Shown here in pieces: positions 45,401 to 56,845 of a DNA stretch of 64,000 bases. The position numbers were made by a program, and so were the translations under genes. The notes beneath the pieces were generated by a model. It saw only the letters and a program-made list of their open reading frames with translations, had not been told where the DNA came from and made no database searches. Numbering within the stretch: position 1 is the stretch's first letter; each line of letters starts with the position of its first letter. The DNA is from Microcoleus sp. FACHB-672. GTDB taxonomy: Bacteria > Cyanobacteriota > Cyanobacteriia > Cyanobacteriales > Oscillatoriaceae. The stretch covers positions 216,910 through 280,909 of the forward strand of contig NZ_JACJOU010000022.1 in assembly GCF_014695725.1 (NCBI RefSeq). Direction: 5' to 3'.

Positions 45401-48400
45401 CAAGCCAAGGGTTTAAGCATACTTGAAATTCACTTGAATCCCTATCAGGGATTGAAACAACTTTCAGAGCTAGATAATCATATTTATGAGCCACATTCTA
45501 AACTTGAAATTCACTTGAATCCCTATCAGGGATTGAAACTCCTTCTGTTAATAACATACCCCGATTTTTAGGGCTTGAAATTCACTTGAATCCCTATCAG
45601 GGATTGAAACACACTCCCCCCCCCTGTTGAGAGATTGCCACACGGCTTGAAATTCACTTGAATCCCTATCAGGGATTGAAACGGTTCAACATAGCAGATA
45701 GCGTTCTTATCTGCTGGGCTTGAAATTCACTTGAATCCCTATCAGGGATTGAAACGTAGATGGCCTCGCAAAACAAAGACAGGTAAACCTTGAAATTCAC
45801 TTGAATCCCTATCAGGGATTGAAACTACACAGCTGTATATACAGCCCTCTCTGCTTTTCAGACTTGAAATTCACTTGAATCCCTATCAGGGATTGAAACA
45901 TTAATTGGTGTGAAATGGTTAATACAGAGTTTAAAGCTTGAAATTCACTTGAATCCCTATCAGGGATTGAAACCAGAAATCTTTATCAATTCTCTCCATC
46001 GGTTCGGCAGGCTTGAAATTCACTTGAATCCCTATCAGGGATTGAAACATATTAAGAGTTTTGAAGTTACACAACCTAACAGCTTGAAATTCACTTGAAT
46101 CCCTATCAGGGATTGAAACACGACATTTTTCCTGGGATAAGTTTATAAATTTTAACCACCTTGAAATTCACTTGAATCCCTATCAGGGATTGAAACCTTA
46201 AAAATCTGCGCTTACGTTTTCATGCTGATTGACTTGAAATTCACTTGAATCCCTATCAGGGATTGAAACAACGTGTCTGCCCGTGTATCGTGACAAGCTA
46301 GGTAGCTTGAAATTCACTTGAATCCCTATCAGGGATTGAAACTGGTCTGACCGCAAATTTGATATAAGGATGGCTGCCTTGAAATTCACTTGAATCCCTA
46401 TCAGGGATTGAAACGGCACTGATGAATTAAAGGCGACGGACAAACCAGATTAAACTTGAAATTCACTTGAATCCCTATCAGGGATTGAAACATCATTAAT
46501 CCCTTTATCAACTAGCCGCTCTAAACTTGAAATTCACTTGAATCCCTATCAGGGATTGAAACTGCTTTCATTGCCCGTTCAGCTTTCGGTGTTGGCCTTG
46601 AAATTCACTTGAATCCCTATCAGGGATTGAAACCTTTGCTGCTGAATCTGTCCCCGGTGGTGATCTCTTACTTGAAATTCACTTGAATCCCTATCAGGGA
46701 TTGAAACAAGAATCACTCGTAGAATGTTCCCGAAATCTGCGCTTGAAATTCACTTGAATCCCTATCAGGGATTGAAACTTAGCTGCTCCTATTGTCCCTC
46801 GTTCTATTCCTAACCTTGAAATTCACTTGAATCCCTATCAGGGATTGAAACTTCGTACTTCTTGCCTTGTCGGTCATGATAGAAGCTTGAAATTCACTTG
46901 AATCCCTATCAGGGATTGAAACTGACACGCTTGCCATTTCCTTGGAGCGGATAGAGGCTTGAAATTCACTTGAATCCCTATCAGGGATTGAAACTGAAAC
47001 CATCCTTGGATTTGCACATGGTCATCGCCTTGAAATTCACTTGAATCCCTATCAGGGATTGAAACTTATTGCTTTCTAGCTCAGTTGCAAGCTTCATAAT
47101 TCTTGAAATTCACTTGAATCCCTATCAGGGATTGAAACATCAACTGGTGAAGACTTCAAGCTAGGTGTAGGACCTTGAAATTCACTTGAATCCCTATCAG
47201 GGATTGAAACAAATTAAATCCCGTGGGTGCGGCGCAAATTATTGAACTTGAAATTCACTTGAATCCCTATCAGGGATTGAAACCCTTGTGTTGCTATTTG
47301 ACGGGTTGCGTGAGCCTCTAAAACTTGAAATTCACTTGAATCCCTATCAGGGATTGAAACAAAAAGCACATTGATCACGGTTGGCCGGTTGTTACCTTGA
47401 AATTCACTTGAATCCCTATCAGGGATTGAAACAGCAAGGTTAAAATCACCGATCAGTGTTCTTGGCCTTGAAATTCACTTGAATCCCTATCAGGGATTGA
47501 AACGGTTCGATAGTAGATCGTAATTGGCGTAAACGATCCTTGAAACTTGAAATTCACTTGAATCCCTATCAGGGATTGAAACATTACGATTCCGCCTACA
47601 GAGCGCGGCGTTTTTGCTTGAAATTCACTTGAATCCCTATCAGGGATTGAAACTGTAGACCCCAAGAGAGCGGAACCGACCCTCTTCCACTTGAAATTCA
47701 CTTGAATCCCTATCAGGGATTGAAACCCGTCGTGGTTGTCTGTGGCTGTTGTGCTGTAATCTTGAAATTCACTTGAATCCCTATCAGGGATTGAAACCTC
47801 AAAAGTGAAGACAGGGAAAACATCACAGAATATGTTGAACTTGAAATTCACTTGAATCCCTATCAGGGATTGAAACTAATTATCGCTCTGGCTCGATGTT
47901 CCGTATTGAATCTTGAAATTCACTTGAATCCCTATCAGGGATTGAAACTTCTTGGCAAAACTCGCGGTGGATATCTAAATCAACTTGAAATTCACTTGAA
48001 TCCCTATCAGGGATTGAAACTCAGTTAATAATAATGACTCAATCAATAGGAGACTTAGCTACTTGAAATTCACTTGAATCCCTATCAGGGATTGAAACAA
48101 CTCTTTCTCCTATTCCCTGTGAATTTTGTTTGCTTGAGACTTGAAATTCACTTGAATCCCTATCAGGGATTGAAACCACAGTGAAGGTGAATGGCTGGGT
48201 GGTGGAGTCAATCAACTTGAAATTCACTTGAATCCCTATCAGGGATTGAAACTAAAGACTATAAAGGTAGAGTTCGCACAATTGAACTTGAAATTCACTT
48301 GAATCCCTATCAGGGATTGAAACAACCCTAGGTAATTACAGCGATATAACAAAAAATAAGACTTGAAATTCACTTGAATCCCTATCAGGGATTGAAACTA

Positions 48401-49546
48401 TAGTAGAAAGTCTATACAAAAAGCCCTCCATTTCTTGAAATTCACTTGAATCCCTATCAGGGATTGAAACTCGACGTTCCGCGCAGAGCTGGAAAAAGAA
48501 GGACTACTTGAAATTCACTTGAATCCCTATCAGGGATTGAAACACTTAACGGTTGTTGAGCCTAGGAAGTTCATTAGCCTTGAAATTCACTTGAATCCCT
48601 ATCAGGGATTGAAACAAATCATTTTCCTGTAATACCTAAGAGCAAGAAGCCTTGAAATTCACTTGAATCCCTATCAGGGATTGAAACTCTGTGGTGTGTG
48701 CGGCTCAGGAATATGGATATCCTTGAAATTCACTTGAATCCCTATCAGGGATTGAAACTTTAGTTACTGCGCTCTGGAAGCTAGCGCACTATACTTGAAA
48801 TTCACTTGAATCCCTATCAGGGATTGAAACTTCAAAGTAAACTTCTTGCTCATCGGGATATTGTCCTTGAAATTCACTTGAATCCCTATCAGGGATTGAA
48901 ACATAAAACCGAGAAGTCTCTAAGAGCAGGAAACAACTTGAAATTCACTTGAATCCCTATCAGGGATTGAAACATCTATGCGTATCACGCGCGCTAAAGC
49001 CTTACCCTTGAAATTCACTTGAATCCCTATCAGGGATTGAAACTTAAATGTCGCACCCTACGATTTCACTACAGACTCTTGAAATTCACTTGAATCCCTA
49101 TCAGGGATTGAAACGCATATTTCTCAGGTTTGCGGTGTTGATATGTGGCTTGAAATTCACTTGAATCCCTATCAGGGATTGAAACTTGGATCGACAGAAA
49201 AGTTAGAGAAGAAGCCGAAAACTTGAAATTCACTTGAATCCCTATCAGGGATTGAAACATCAGTGATTGCATAGAGAGACTAATTTATTCAGACCTTGAA
49301 ATTCACTTGAATCCCTATCAGGGATTGAAACACGAGAGCTACGAGAGGAGGTGCCGGCATGACAGACTTGAAATTCACTTGAATCCCTATCAGGGATTGA
49401 AACATCGATACATAAAGCTCTCGGTTGGTGTTAGCGTAATCATCACTTGAAATTCACTTGAATCCCTATCAGGGATTGAAACACCCCAGAATGCACTTTG
49501 GAATATTGGGAAGGCAGCTTGAAATTCACTTGAATCTCTATCAGAG
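42472..49546 (+). CRISPR. Type I-D CRISPR array, 97 repeats and 96 spacers
   Basis: I counted 96 apparently identical 37-bp repeats at 70-83 bp intervals from 42472 to 49446, plus a degenerate last copy at 49518. The repeat starts CTTGAAATTC, contains the stem TCCCTATCAGGGA and ends ATTGAAAC, the expected 8-nt crRNA handle. Spacers are 33-46 nt, mostly 34-37. Orientation follows from the leader at the left, the decayed repeat at the right, and cas2 upstream. I saw no repeat variants before the last one. Some spacers are related to each other (see findings). Confidence 0.97.
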
Positions 49547-49579
49547 CAGGCTAATCATTTACCAATGGGAGAACCACTA

Positions 49580-49669
49580 ATGTTTGATAGTAAACCGGCA
49601 CAAGATAAATCACCGGCTTCTATGCTAACGCCACCGGCAGGACAGATATCCCACCAGTCAACCGGCTGA
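49580..49669 (+). other. Possible 29-aa ORF beyond the array
   Basis: ATG 49580 opens a 29-codon frame rich in Pro and Ser (MFDSKPAQDKSPAS) with GGGAG upstream. It ends before the cyclase gene. It is probably chance or a remnant, and I assign no function. Confidence 0.15.
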
Positions 49670-49683
49670 CATAGCCAATTCTC

Positions 49684-51480
49684 TTACAAATTAACGCGTC
49701 TGCCCTTAATAAAATAAGTCTGCATATCTCCTTTACCCTTAACAGAAATAATTCCCCGATCTTCAAAAAGATACTTCTTTTGGATGTGGTGATAAGTTGT
49801 CTCGGTGATCTGAATGCAGCCGGCAGCGCCGTGAGATTCCATGCGGCTAGCCGTATTCACCGTATCTCCCCACAAATCATAGATGAACTTTTTCGTGCCA
49901 ATCACCCCAGCTACAACGGTGCCGGTGTTAATCCCAATTCGCAAGGAAAAATCTGTGCCTCGCTTAATATTGAAATCTTCAATACTCGAGTGCATATCCA
50001 GCGCCATTTCCGCAATCGCTTCTGCATGGTTACTCTTCGGTAGCGGAACCCCACCGGCAACCATATAAGCATCCCCAATTGTCTTAATCTTCTCTAACCC
50101 GTGCTTTTCCGTCAGGCAGTCAAAGATTGAGAAAATTTCATTCAGTAAAGCAACCAATTCAGTTGGAGAAATTCGGCTTGCCATTTGGGTAAAATTAACC
50201 AAATCCGCAAACAGAACACTCACCTCATCAAAGCTATCCGCAATGATGTTTTCTTCCTGCTTTAAGCGGTCGGCAATCGGCTCTGGTAAAATATTAAGTA
50301 ATAGCCGCTCCGATTGTCCTTGCTGATAGCGCAGCGCTTCTTCTACTACCTTGCGCCGGCTGATATCGTGAGAAAAAATAGATAAACCTTCATAAGAAGG
50401 AAACGCTCGAACTTCAAACCATCTCTTTGTCGGCCAGTAGAAATCTTCAAAACTCACGCTCACTTGTTGAGCAACCGCTTTATGGTACTGCTCATCGAAC
50501 ACTGAACCCACAATTTCCGGCAGAGTTTCCCATATATTCTGACCCAAAAGTTCGTCAGCATTTCGCTGCAAAATTTCAGCAGCTTTTTGATTAACATAGG
50601 TAAATCGCCACTGAGGATCAAGGGCGAAAAAAGCATCTGTCATACTTTCCAGCAAATCCACAACTTGCTGATCAGATGCTCGCAATTTTGCTTCCACTTG
50701 CTGATATCTCGCGAGTTGGCGCTCTAACCGGCTCACATTCAGCCGCAACTCCATCTGAGTAATCACCTGCCGGCCTAAAACCTGTAGCGCGTTTAGCTGT
50801 TCTGGCGTAAGATTGCGGGGAATTCGATCCAGCACACAAAGCGTGCCAATCGGAAACCCATCCGGCGTAATTAAAGGGTTGCCGGCGTAAAACCGGATAT
50901 CTGGAGCAGAAGTCACCAACGGGTTGCCCGCAAAGCGATCGTCTTCTGAGGCATCGGGGACGATCATTACCTGATCTGGGTTGAGGATAGCATGAGCGCA
51001 GAAAGCATCCTCTCTGGGTATCTCTTGCGAGTCAATTCCAACTTTTGACTTAAACCACTGTCGGTTGCTAGCGGTGAGGCTGACAAGAGCGATAGGGGTG
51101 CCACAAACCGACGCTGCCAAGCGAGTTAAATCGTCAAAAGCTTCCTCTGCCGGCGTGTCGAGAATCTGATACTCATTCAGCGCCTGGAGTCTCTCCTCCT
51201 CGTCGCTGGGTTTGGCAGGCGCTTGCATGGGTGGTATTGTCGAAGGAGGCCGGCGCTTAGGAGAGCGATTTAGCGAACTTTGTAAGCCTTTAACTAGCTT
51301 CGTCAGCCAGCCGGCAAGCCGCCTCACACTTTTATAAAAACCTTTTTGACGAGTTTTTTTATAGAAAGCCGGTTTAGACAAAACTCCATACTCCTTAAAA
51401 ACGCCAAACTTCATATTTTTGAGGCACTCTCCTACTAAACCTTCTCTACCCAATCGCAACAAACAGGCTAAATTCAGCAA
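49684..51480 (-). CDS. GAF-PAS class III adenylate cyclase
   Basis: The 598-aa protein has a basic N-terminus, a GAF domain (about 105-255, DDLTRLAASVCGTPIALVSL and PIGTLCVLDR), a PAS domain (about 270-385, ESMTDAFFALDPQWRFTYVNQ), and a C-terminal class III cyclase (about 400-595). Substrate residues point to ATP: metal aspartates in LFADLVNFTQ and GDAYMVAGG, lysine in EKIKTIGDAY, aspartate in DLWGDTVNTASRM. It should make cAMP in response to a signal bound by GAF or PAS. An upstream ATG near 51410 would give a shorter start. There is no partner gene adjacent. Confidence 0.88.
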   Translation of the reverse strand: MLNLACLLRLGREGLVGECLKNMKFGVFKEYGVLSKPAFYKKTRQKGFYKSVRRLAGWLTKLVKGLQSSLNRSPKRRPPSTIPPMQAPAKPSDEEERLQALNEYQILDTPAEEAFDDLTRLAASVCGTPIALVSLTASNRQWFKSKVGIDSQEIPREDAFCAHAILNPDQVMIVPDASEDDRFAGNPLVTSAPDIRFYAGNPLITPDGFPIGTLCVLDRIPRNLTPEQLNALQVLGRQVITQMELRLNVSRLERQLARYQQVEAKLRASDQQVVDLLESMTDAFFALDPQWRFTYVNQKAAEILQRNADELLGQNIWETLPEIVGSVFDEQYHKAVAQQVSVSFEDFYWPTKRWFEVRAFPSYEGLSIFSHDISRRKVVEEALRYQQGQSERLLLNILPEPIADRLKQEENIIADSFDEVSVLFADLVNFTQMASRISPTELVALLNEIFSIFDCLTEKHGLEKIKTIGDAYMVAGGVPLPKSNHAEAIAEMALDMHSSIEDFNIKRGTDFSLRIGINTGTVVAGVIGTKKFIYDLWGDTVNTASRMESHGAAGCIQITETTYHHIQKKYLFEDRGIISVKGKGDMQTYFIKGRRVNL

Positions 51481-52176
51481 ACTGTAGAACGATTCATACG
51501 CTTAGCCTAGCGAATTTTCACATAAAACCACAACAGACTATTGTTGGTGACTTGTCAACGTGCCGGCAAATTTTTTCCCTTTCAAAGCAAACTCCTGAAT
51601 ATTCACTGTAGCGCTAGAAAGTGAGAAACTGCGAGGGGTTTTTTCTCGCCTAGCTGCTTCGCACTCACTCGTGTTATAATTACTAGACAAAAAGTTTTAA
51701 TCAAATTTAAATAAAGTCATTTTATACTTTCCTAAAGGCAAAACACTTGCCTTCAGATATGTTTTTGAACCCGTGCAGGCAACAAGTTTAGTCTGTCTAG
51801 CCGCCATTTGCAATCGCTATTTGTCAATTTGGCGTGCGGGCAAGATGCCGGCTAGCTGTTATCTCAGGGAGCCAAATGCTGCCACTCCTAATATTTTTGC
51901 TAAGTGGGGTACACCCTAGGTTTTCTTATTTTAACAGAAGTTAACTTTTCCTGAAACACCTTAAAATTTAACTCGTTAACTCTTTGTTAAGCTCGCTTAA
52001 TTAACTTGAGCAATTTTATAAAAAAGTTAGGTGTTTTCTCGGAGGTATGTTTTCCCGCTATTTGACAAAAATTGTAGCGATTAACTACTTGTCACGACGC
52101 TTTCCATACACTCGAAAGCTGATAACCGACAAATTCCTTAATTTTTAACTTGTCTGACAGCGCCCAAAGGGATTAT
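51481..52176. other. 696-bp intergenic region
   Basis: I see no gene here. GGGCAAGATGCC at about 51838-51849 belongs to a dispersed palindrome family (two more copies near 53490 and 53540). The part near 51950-52130 is AT-rich and likely includes the promoter of the protease gene. Confidence 0.45.
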
Positions 52177-53436
52177 ATGGCTAAAAAAAGTATTGCTTCC
52201 TACTTGATCGAACGTTCCAGCGCCAAAAAACAAAGTATTGCTTCCTACTTGGTCGAACGTTCCAGCGGCAAAAAACTGAGAATCAATGGCTGCCTTCCCT
52301 CCCAGAAAAAGCCACCCAAATCTAAGCATTATACAGCCAGCCGGTTTAGCGCTGCCGAGTTGCCCATAAGGGTTGATCTGCGCCATTACTTAACGAACGT
52401 AGAAGATCAGGGACAAGTCGGTAGCTGTACCGCAAACGCGATTGCCGGCGCTTACGAATACCTAGCGAAACGCGCAATGGGAGACGCCGGAGATGTTAGC
52501 CGGCTATTTATCTATTACAACGCCCGAAAATTCGATGGACTTGAAGGCGACGTAGGCAGCAGCATCACCACCAGCATCCGAGTGTTGCAAGAAATGGGCG
52601 CTTGTACAGAAGCCACCTGGCCCTACGATCCGCAACTGTGGGATGAACAACCCTACACTGAAGCTTACGACGAAGCCACAAGATTTTTAATCGAAGAAGC
52701 AGAGGAAATTGATGTCAATCTGTTCGCCATGAAACACTGTCTGGCAGAAGGCTATCCCTTTGCTTTTGGTTTAAGGCTTTTCAAATCTTTTGATAAAGCC
52801 GGCCACAAAGGAGGAGTCCCCATGCCGGATCTGAATCACGAAGATGGCCGCGAAGAACACGGCAATCACGCAATGCTATGTGTCGGTTATTCTGACCCCT
52901 ACAAAGTATTTGTGGTGCGTAACTCTTGGGGTGAAAATTGGGGAGATAAAGGCTATTGTTACATCCCTTATGAGTATATGACTAATCCTGAATATTGCTG
53001 GCAATGCTGGACAATTCGGGGTGTCAGTGACCTTGATTTTAGTGCCGGCGTCTGGGCGGAAGATGATGAGGATTTCTACTACTACGACGAAGAGGACGAA
53101 GAGGAAGAATACACTTACGAATACTACTATGAGGAAGAAGAGTATGAATATGAAGAGGAGGAAGAGTCAGAGGACGTAGAAAACTCTTACGAAGAAGAGA
53201 GTGAGGAAGACGAAGAAGAATATTACGAGGAGGAAGAAGAGTCAGAGGACGTAGAAAACTCTTACGAAGAAGAGAGTGAGGAAGACGAAGAAGAAGAAGA
53301 TTACGAGGAAGAAGAAGGCGAAGAAGAAGAGGAAGATTACGAGGGAGGAGAAGACGAAGAAGAGGAAGATTACGAGGGAGAAGAAGACGAAGAAGAGGAA
53401 GATTACGAAGAAGAGGAAGACGAAGAAGAAGAGTAA
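52177..53436 (+). CDS. Papain-like (C1) cysteine protease with long acidic tail
   Basis: The 419-aa protein has three parts. The first 30 residues are a duplicated 15-aa unit (SIASYLIERSSAKKQ, then SIASYLVERSSGKKL), from tandem 45-bp DNA repeats at 52189-52278. A C1 peptidase domain (about 55-290) shows DQGQVGSCTANA (Cys84), GNHAMLCVGYSD (His231) and VVRNSWGENWGDKGY (Asn249). The last about 125 residues are Glu/Asp/Tyr only, including a perfect DNA duplication around 53160-53300 and 36-bp repeats near the end. No signal peptide is seen. ATG 52177 has AAAGGG upstream. The acidic tail may bind Ca2+, basic proteins or act as an autoinhibitor; function is unknown. Confidence 0.8.
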   Translation: MAKKSIASYLIERSSAKKQSIASYLVERSSGKKLRINGCLPSQKKPPKSKHYTASRFSAAELPIRVDLRHYLTNVEDQGQVGSCTANAIAGAYEYLAKRAMGDAGDVSRLFIYYNARKFDGLEGDVGSSITTSIRVLQEMGACTEATWPYDPQLWDEQPYTEAYDEATRFLIEEAEEIDVNLFAMKHCLAEGYPFAFGLRLFKSFDKAGHKGGVPMPDLNHEDGREEHGNHAMLCVGYSDPYKVFVVRNSWGENWGDKGYCYIPYEYMTNPEYCWQCWTIRGVSDLDFSAGVWAEDDEDFYYYDEEDEEEEYTYEYYYEEEEYEYEEEEESEDVENSYEEESEEDEEEYYEEEEESEDVENSYEEESEEDEEEEDYEEEEGEEEEEDYEGGEDEEEEDYEGEEDEEEEDYEEEEDEEEE

Positions 53437-53483
53437 TTTTTAGTTCTTCCGGTGCATCCCAGATTGGCGAAAATCTTATAAGT

Positions 53484-53500
53484 GGGAGCATCTTGCTCCC
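53484..53500. terminator. Hairpin between convergent protease and TerB-like genes
   Basis: GGGAGCA (53484-53490), a three-base loop and TGCTCCC (53494-53500) form a perfect 7-bp stem, followed by TGAAAAAA. A second palindrome GCCGGC(N5)GCCGGC lies at about 53534. Both contain the core GCATCTTGC or its complement, a dispersed cyanobacterial hairpin type. Confidence 0.5.
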
Positions 53501-53594
53501 TGAAAAAATCTTAGCTGCCTGAGATGACAGCCAGCCGGCAAGATGCCGGCGCTAAAAGCTGTTCAGAGAAATTTTCAGTTAAACTAAAATATCT

Positions 53595-54047
53595 TTATTC
53601 TTCGTCGTCATATTCTTCTTCCTCAGCAAACACTTCATCGATAATTTCCTGCATTTCCTCTTCAGAAAGCCCTAAAGCTTCACCGAGAAGTTCAGCATAC
53701 CCTGCTTCATCTTCGGTAATTGTTCCATCACCGGCAGCAATATAAAGTGCTAACTGATAAATGTCTGGAACCAGTTCTTCAGGAGTCGCTGCCACCGCTG
53801 CATTAAACAAAGCCCCCGCCCCTTCTCGCTTAGCAATGCCGTTGATTTTTTCTATCACCGCATCGAGTTCAGCTTTCTCTACCAGTTCCGCACCTTCCAG
53901 ATATGAATTTAACAGTTCAATTTCTTCATCCGAAGGTTCACCATCCGCATACATTGTCATCATACAGATAGCAACACCGGCTTCTTCTGGTGTCAGTTCC
54001 TCTGATATTTCCGCATCACTCTGAAAAATTACTTCGTACCGGCCCAT
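53595..54047 (-). CDS. TerB-like acidic protein
   Basis: The 150-aa protein matches the TerB/DjlA helical fold: LTPEEAGVAICMMTMYADGEPSDEEIELLNSYL and LYIAAGDGTITEDEAGYAELLGEALGLSEEE (in pieces), with paired acidic loops that may bind Ca2+. It ends in an acidic run (FAEEEEYDDEE) like the tail of the convergent protease. TerB proteins occur in tellurite and stress-response systems, but the molecular role is unclear. It may be partnered with the protease. Confidence 0.7.
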   Translation of the reverse strand: MGRYEVIFQSDAEISEELTPEEAGVAICMMTMYADGEPSDEEIELLNSYLEGAELVEKAELDAVIEKINGIAKREGAGALFNAAVAATPEELVPDIYQLALYIAAGDGTITEDEAGYAELLGEALGLSEEEMQEIIDEVFAEEEEYDDEE

Positions 54048-54302
54048 AGATTTTAAAGGCTTAAAGGTGAGCGGTCAGAATTCTAGCATCGTTTTATCTG
54101 TTGCCGGCTACTAATTTAATTCTTTCTTAATTAACTGATTTTGAGTAAAAATTAATATTTGGTTAAGGAAATGTTGATTTTAAATTAGGCATTTATTACT
54201 CTACTCAATCATTTATAAAAGGTCAAGTAGAAAGCTTGTCTTGAAAGTAACTGCTTTAGATAATAGAGTGGGAAAAGCCCACCCTATTATTAGGTTAGTC
54301 AA

Positions 54303-55679
<1,377 letters not shown>

Positions 55680-55696
55680 TCATTCCCTCAATAAAC

Positions 55697-55775
55697 AGCT
55701 TCCCTCCGCCGGTATTAGCCGGACTCAGGTTCTAAGGGTCTAATCTCAGCCTGACTATCCAGGCACCCCTAGCTT
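55697..55775 (-). promoter_or_regulatory. TPP (THI-box) riboswitch
   Basis: On the minus strand the leader contains GGGGTGCC, GCTGAGA followed later by ACCCTTAGAACCTGA and a CGGCTAATACCGGCGGAGGGAA-type 3' arm (split here), the conserved core of the thiamine pyrophosphate riboswitch. It lies about 20 bp before the thiC start, so it probably masks the ribosome-binding site when TPP is bound. Confidence 0.93.
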
Positions 55776-56113
55776 GGTTGAGAATTGTATCATTTTGATT
55801 TGCTCCAGATTGGCTAAACTCAGCAAATCTTAATGGGTTGGGTAAATAAGAGACTGCAAGTAATCGCTAATTTTCCCAAGCGATCACAGCCACACGTAAC
55901 CTTGAACGCTGCCGGCACTCTTTAAAAAATCTTTCTCTCTACCCTTGCCGGTTGAGCCGTCCTCTGAATGAAAACGCTGTTTTGCGGATTGCTCTGCTAA
56001 ATTCCGTATTTCACAAATTTTTTCAATGCCAAACAACGTGTATAACCCCCCAGTAAGGCTACTGGGAGGCTATCTAGGGTTTAACTTTAAAAAATCTTAC
56101 AAGTTTATCCGTA
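55776..56113. other. 338-bp intergenic region
   Basis: This should contain the thiC promoter. I see no gene and no strong repeat. Confidence 0.4.
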
Positions 56114-56524
56114 TTATCTCTGCGCTACGGAAACTGAACAAGCAAATTCTAAAAGCTTTGTTTGATATTCAGAAGATTGGCTCCAAGGATAATTCAGCTC
56201 TTTGTAAGAGGCAACAGAGGGAATATCAAAACCTCCTAAGCGCAAAGTCCGAGTCTCTTGGGTTTGGCAATTTGCGATATTCCGACCATATTCACCATCA
56301 GGAATTACCACATCATAAACCACTAAATCTCCATCCCTTTGCAGAGTGTTGAGGTTAATATGTGCGGCTCCACCCCGTGGAGATTCTGTTTCTGGCACGG
56401 CGCTCCAAGACGCCTCTGAAAAATCTGCAACCTTAAACCCACCCGTTGATGCGTATGCGCTCTGCGCCACTAAGGCTGCTGCGGCACAGCTTGCAATAGA
56501 CAGGATTGCGGCACATCGTTTCAT
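56114..56524 (-). CDS. Small secreted protein of unknown function
   Basis: The 136-aa precursor begins MKRCAAILSIASCAAAALVAQ and has a clear signal peptide cut after AYAS-type sequence (near residue 26). The mature part has no motif I recognise; it includes DGDLVVYDVVIPDGEYGRN and a pair of cysteines that may form a disulphide. ATG 56524 was chosen because AGGAG lies 9 bp upstream and the signal starts there; a longer frame to 56632 lacks this. Its role is unknown. Confidence 0.65.
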   Translation of the reverse strand: MKRCAAILSIASCAAAALVAQSAYASTGGFKVADFSEASWSAVPETESPRGGAAHINLNTLQRDGDLVVYDVVIPDGEYGRNIANCQTQETRTLRLGGFDIPSVASYKELNYPWSQSSEYQTKLLEFACSVSVAQR

Positions 56525-56784
56525 GGGTTGTTTCTCCTCTGATTGAGTTCGGTGCGTTCCCGTGGGAATCGCTTTTAAGCATTTAGGGGAGATTATTTTC
56601 TCTGCATTTCCCCTCTTTTTTACTAACAACAATTATTGTGTTGCTATCCTACATTTGTTTATATCTGGTTGGAGCCGGCTCAAACATCACCCCAAGGTTG
56701 TAAGTCAGGGGTTTACCGATAATCCCACCATAGGATGATTTGAGAAAGGTTTTTTTAGTTAACTTTTCTGCGAATGAACACGAA

Positions 56785-56814
56785 AAACCCCGATTTCTTT
56801 AAAAAACCGGGGTT
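56785..56814 (-). terminator. Hairpin downstream of the carotenoid oxygenase gene
   Basis: AACCCCG and CGGGGTT flank a T/A-rich loop at 56785-56814, with A-runs on the plus strand giving a U-rich tail on the minus strand. It lies about 30 bp beyond the stop of the carotenoid oxygenase gene. Confidence 0.6.
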
Positions 56815-56845
56815 CTCTTCCTCACGATAGGGTGGCTTACAAGTT

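Noticed and set aside
42419..49272. Many short minus-strand frames in the array that read SIPDRDSSEFQ or SLIGIQVNFK
   Set aside because: They are the CRISPR repeat translated in antisense frames and break at spacers; they are not proteins.
53039..53491. A 150-aa leucine/arginine-rich frame on the minus strand
   Set aside because: It is the antisense of the acidic repeat tail of the protease and has no other support.
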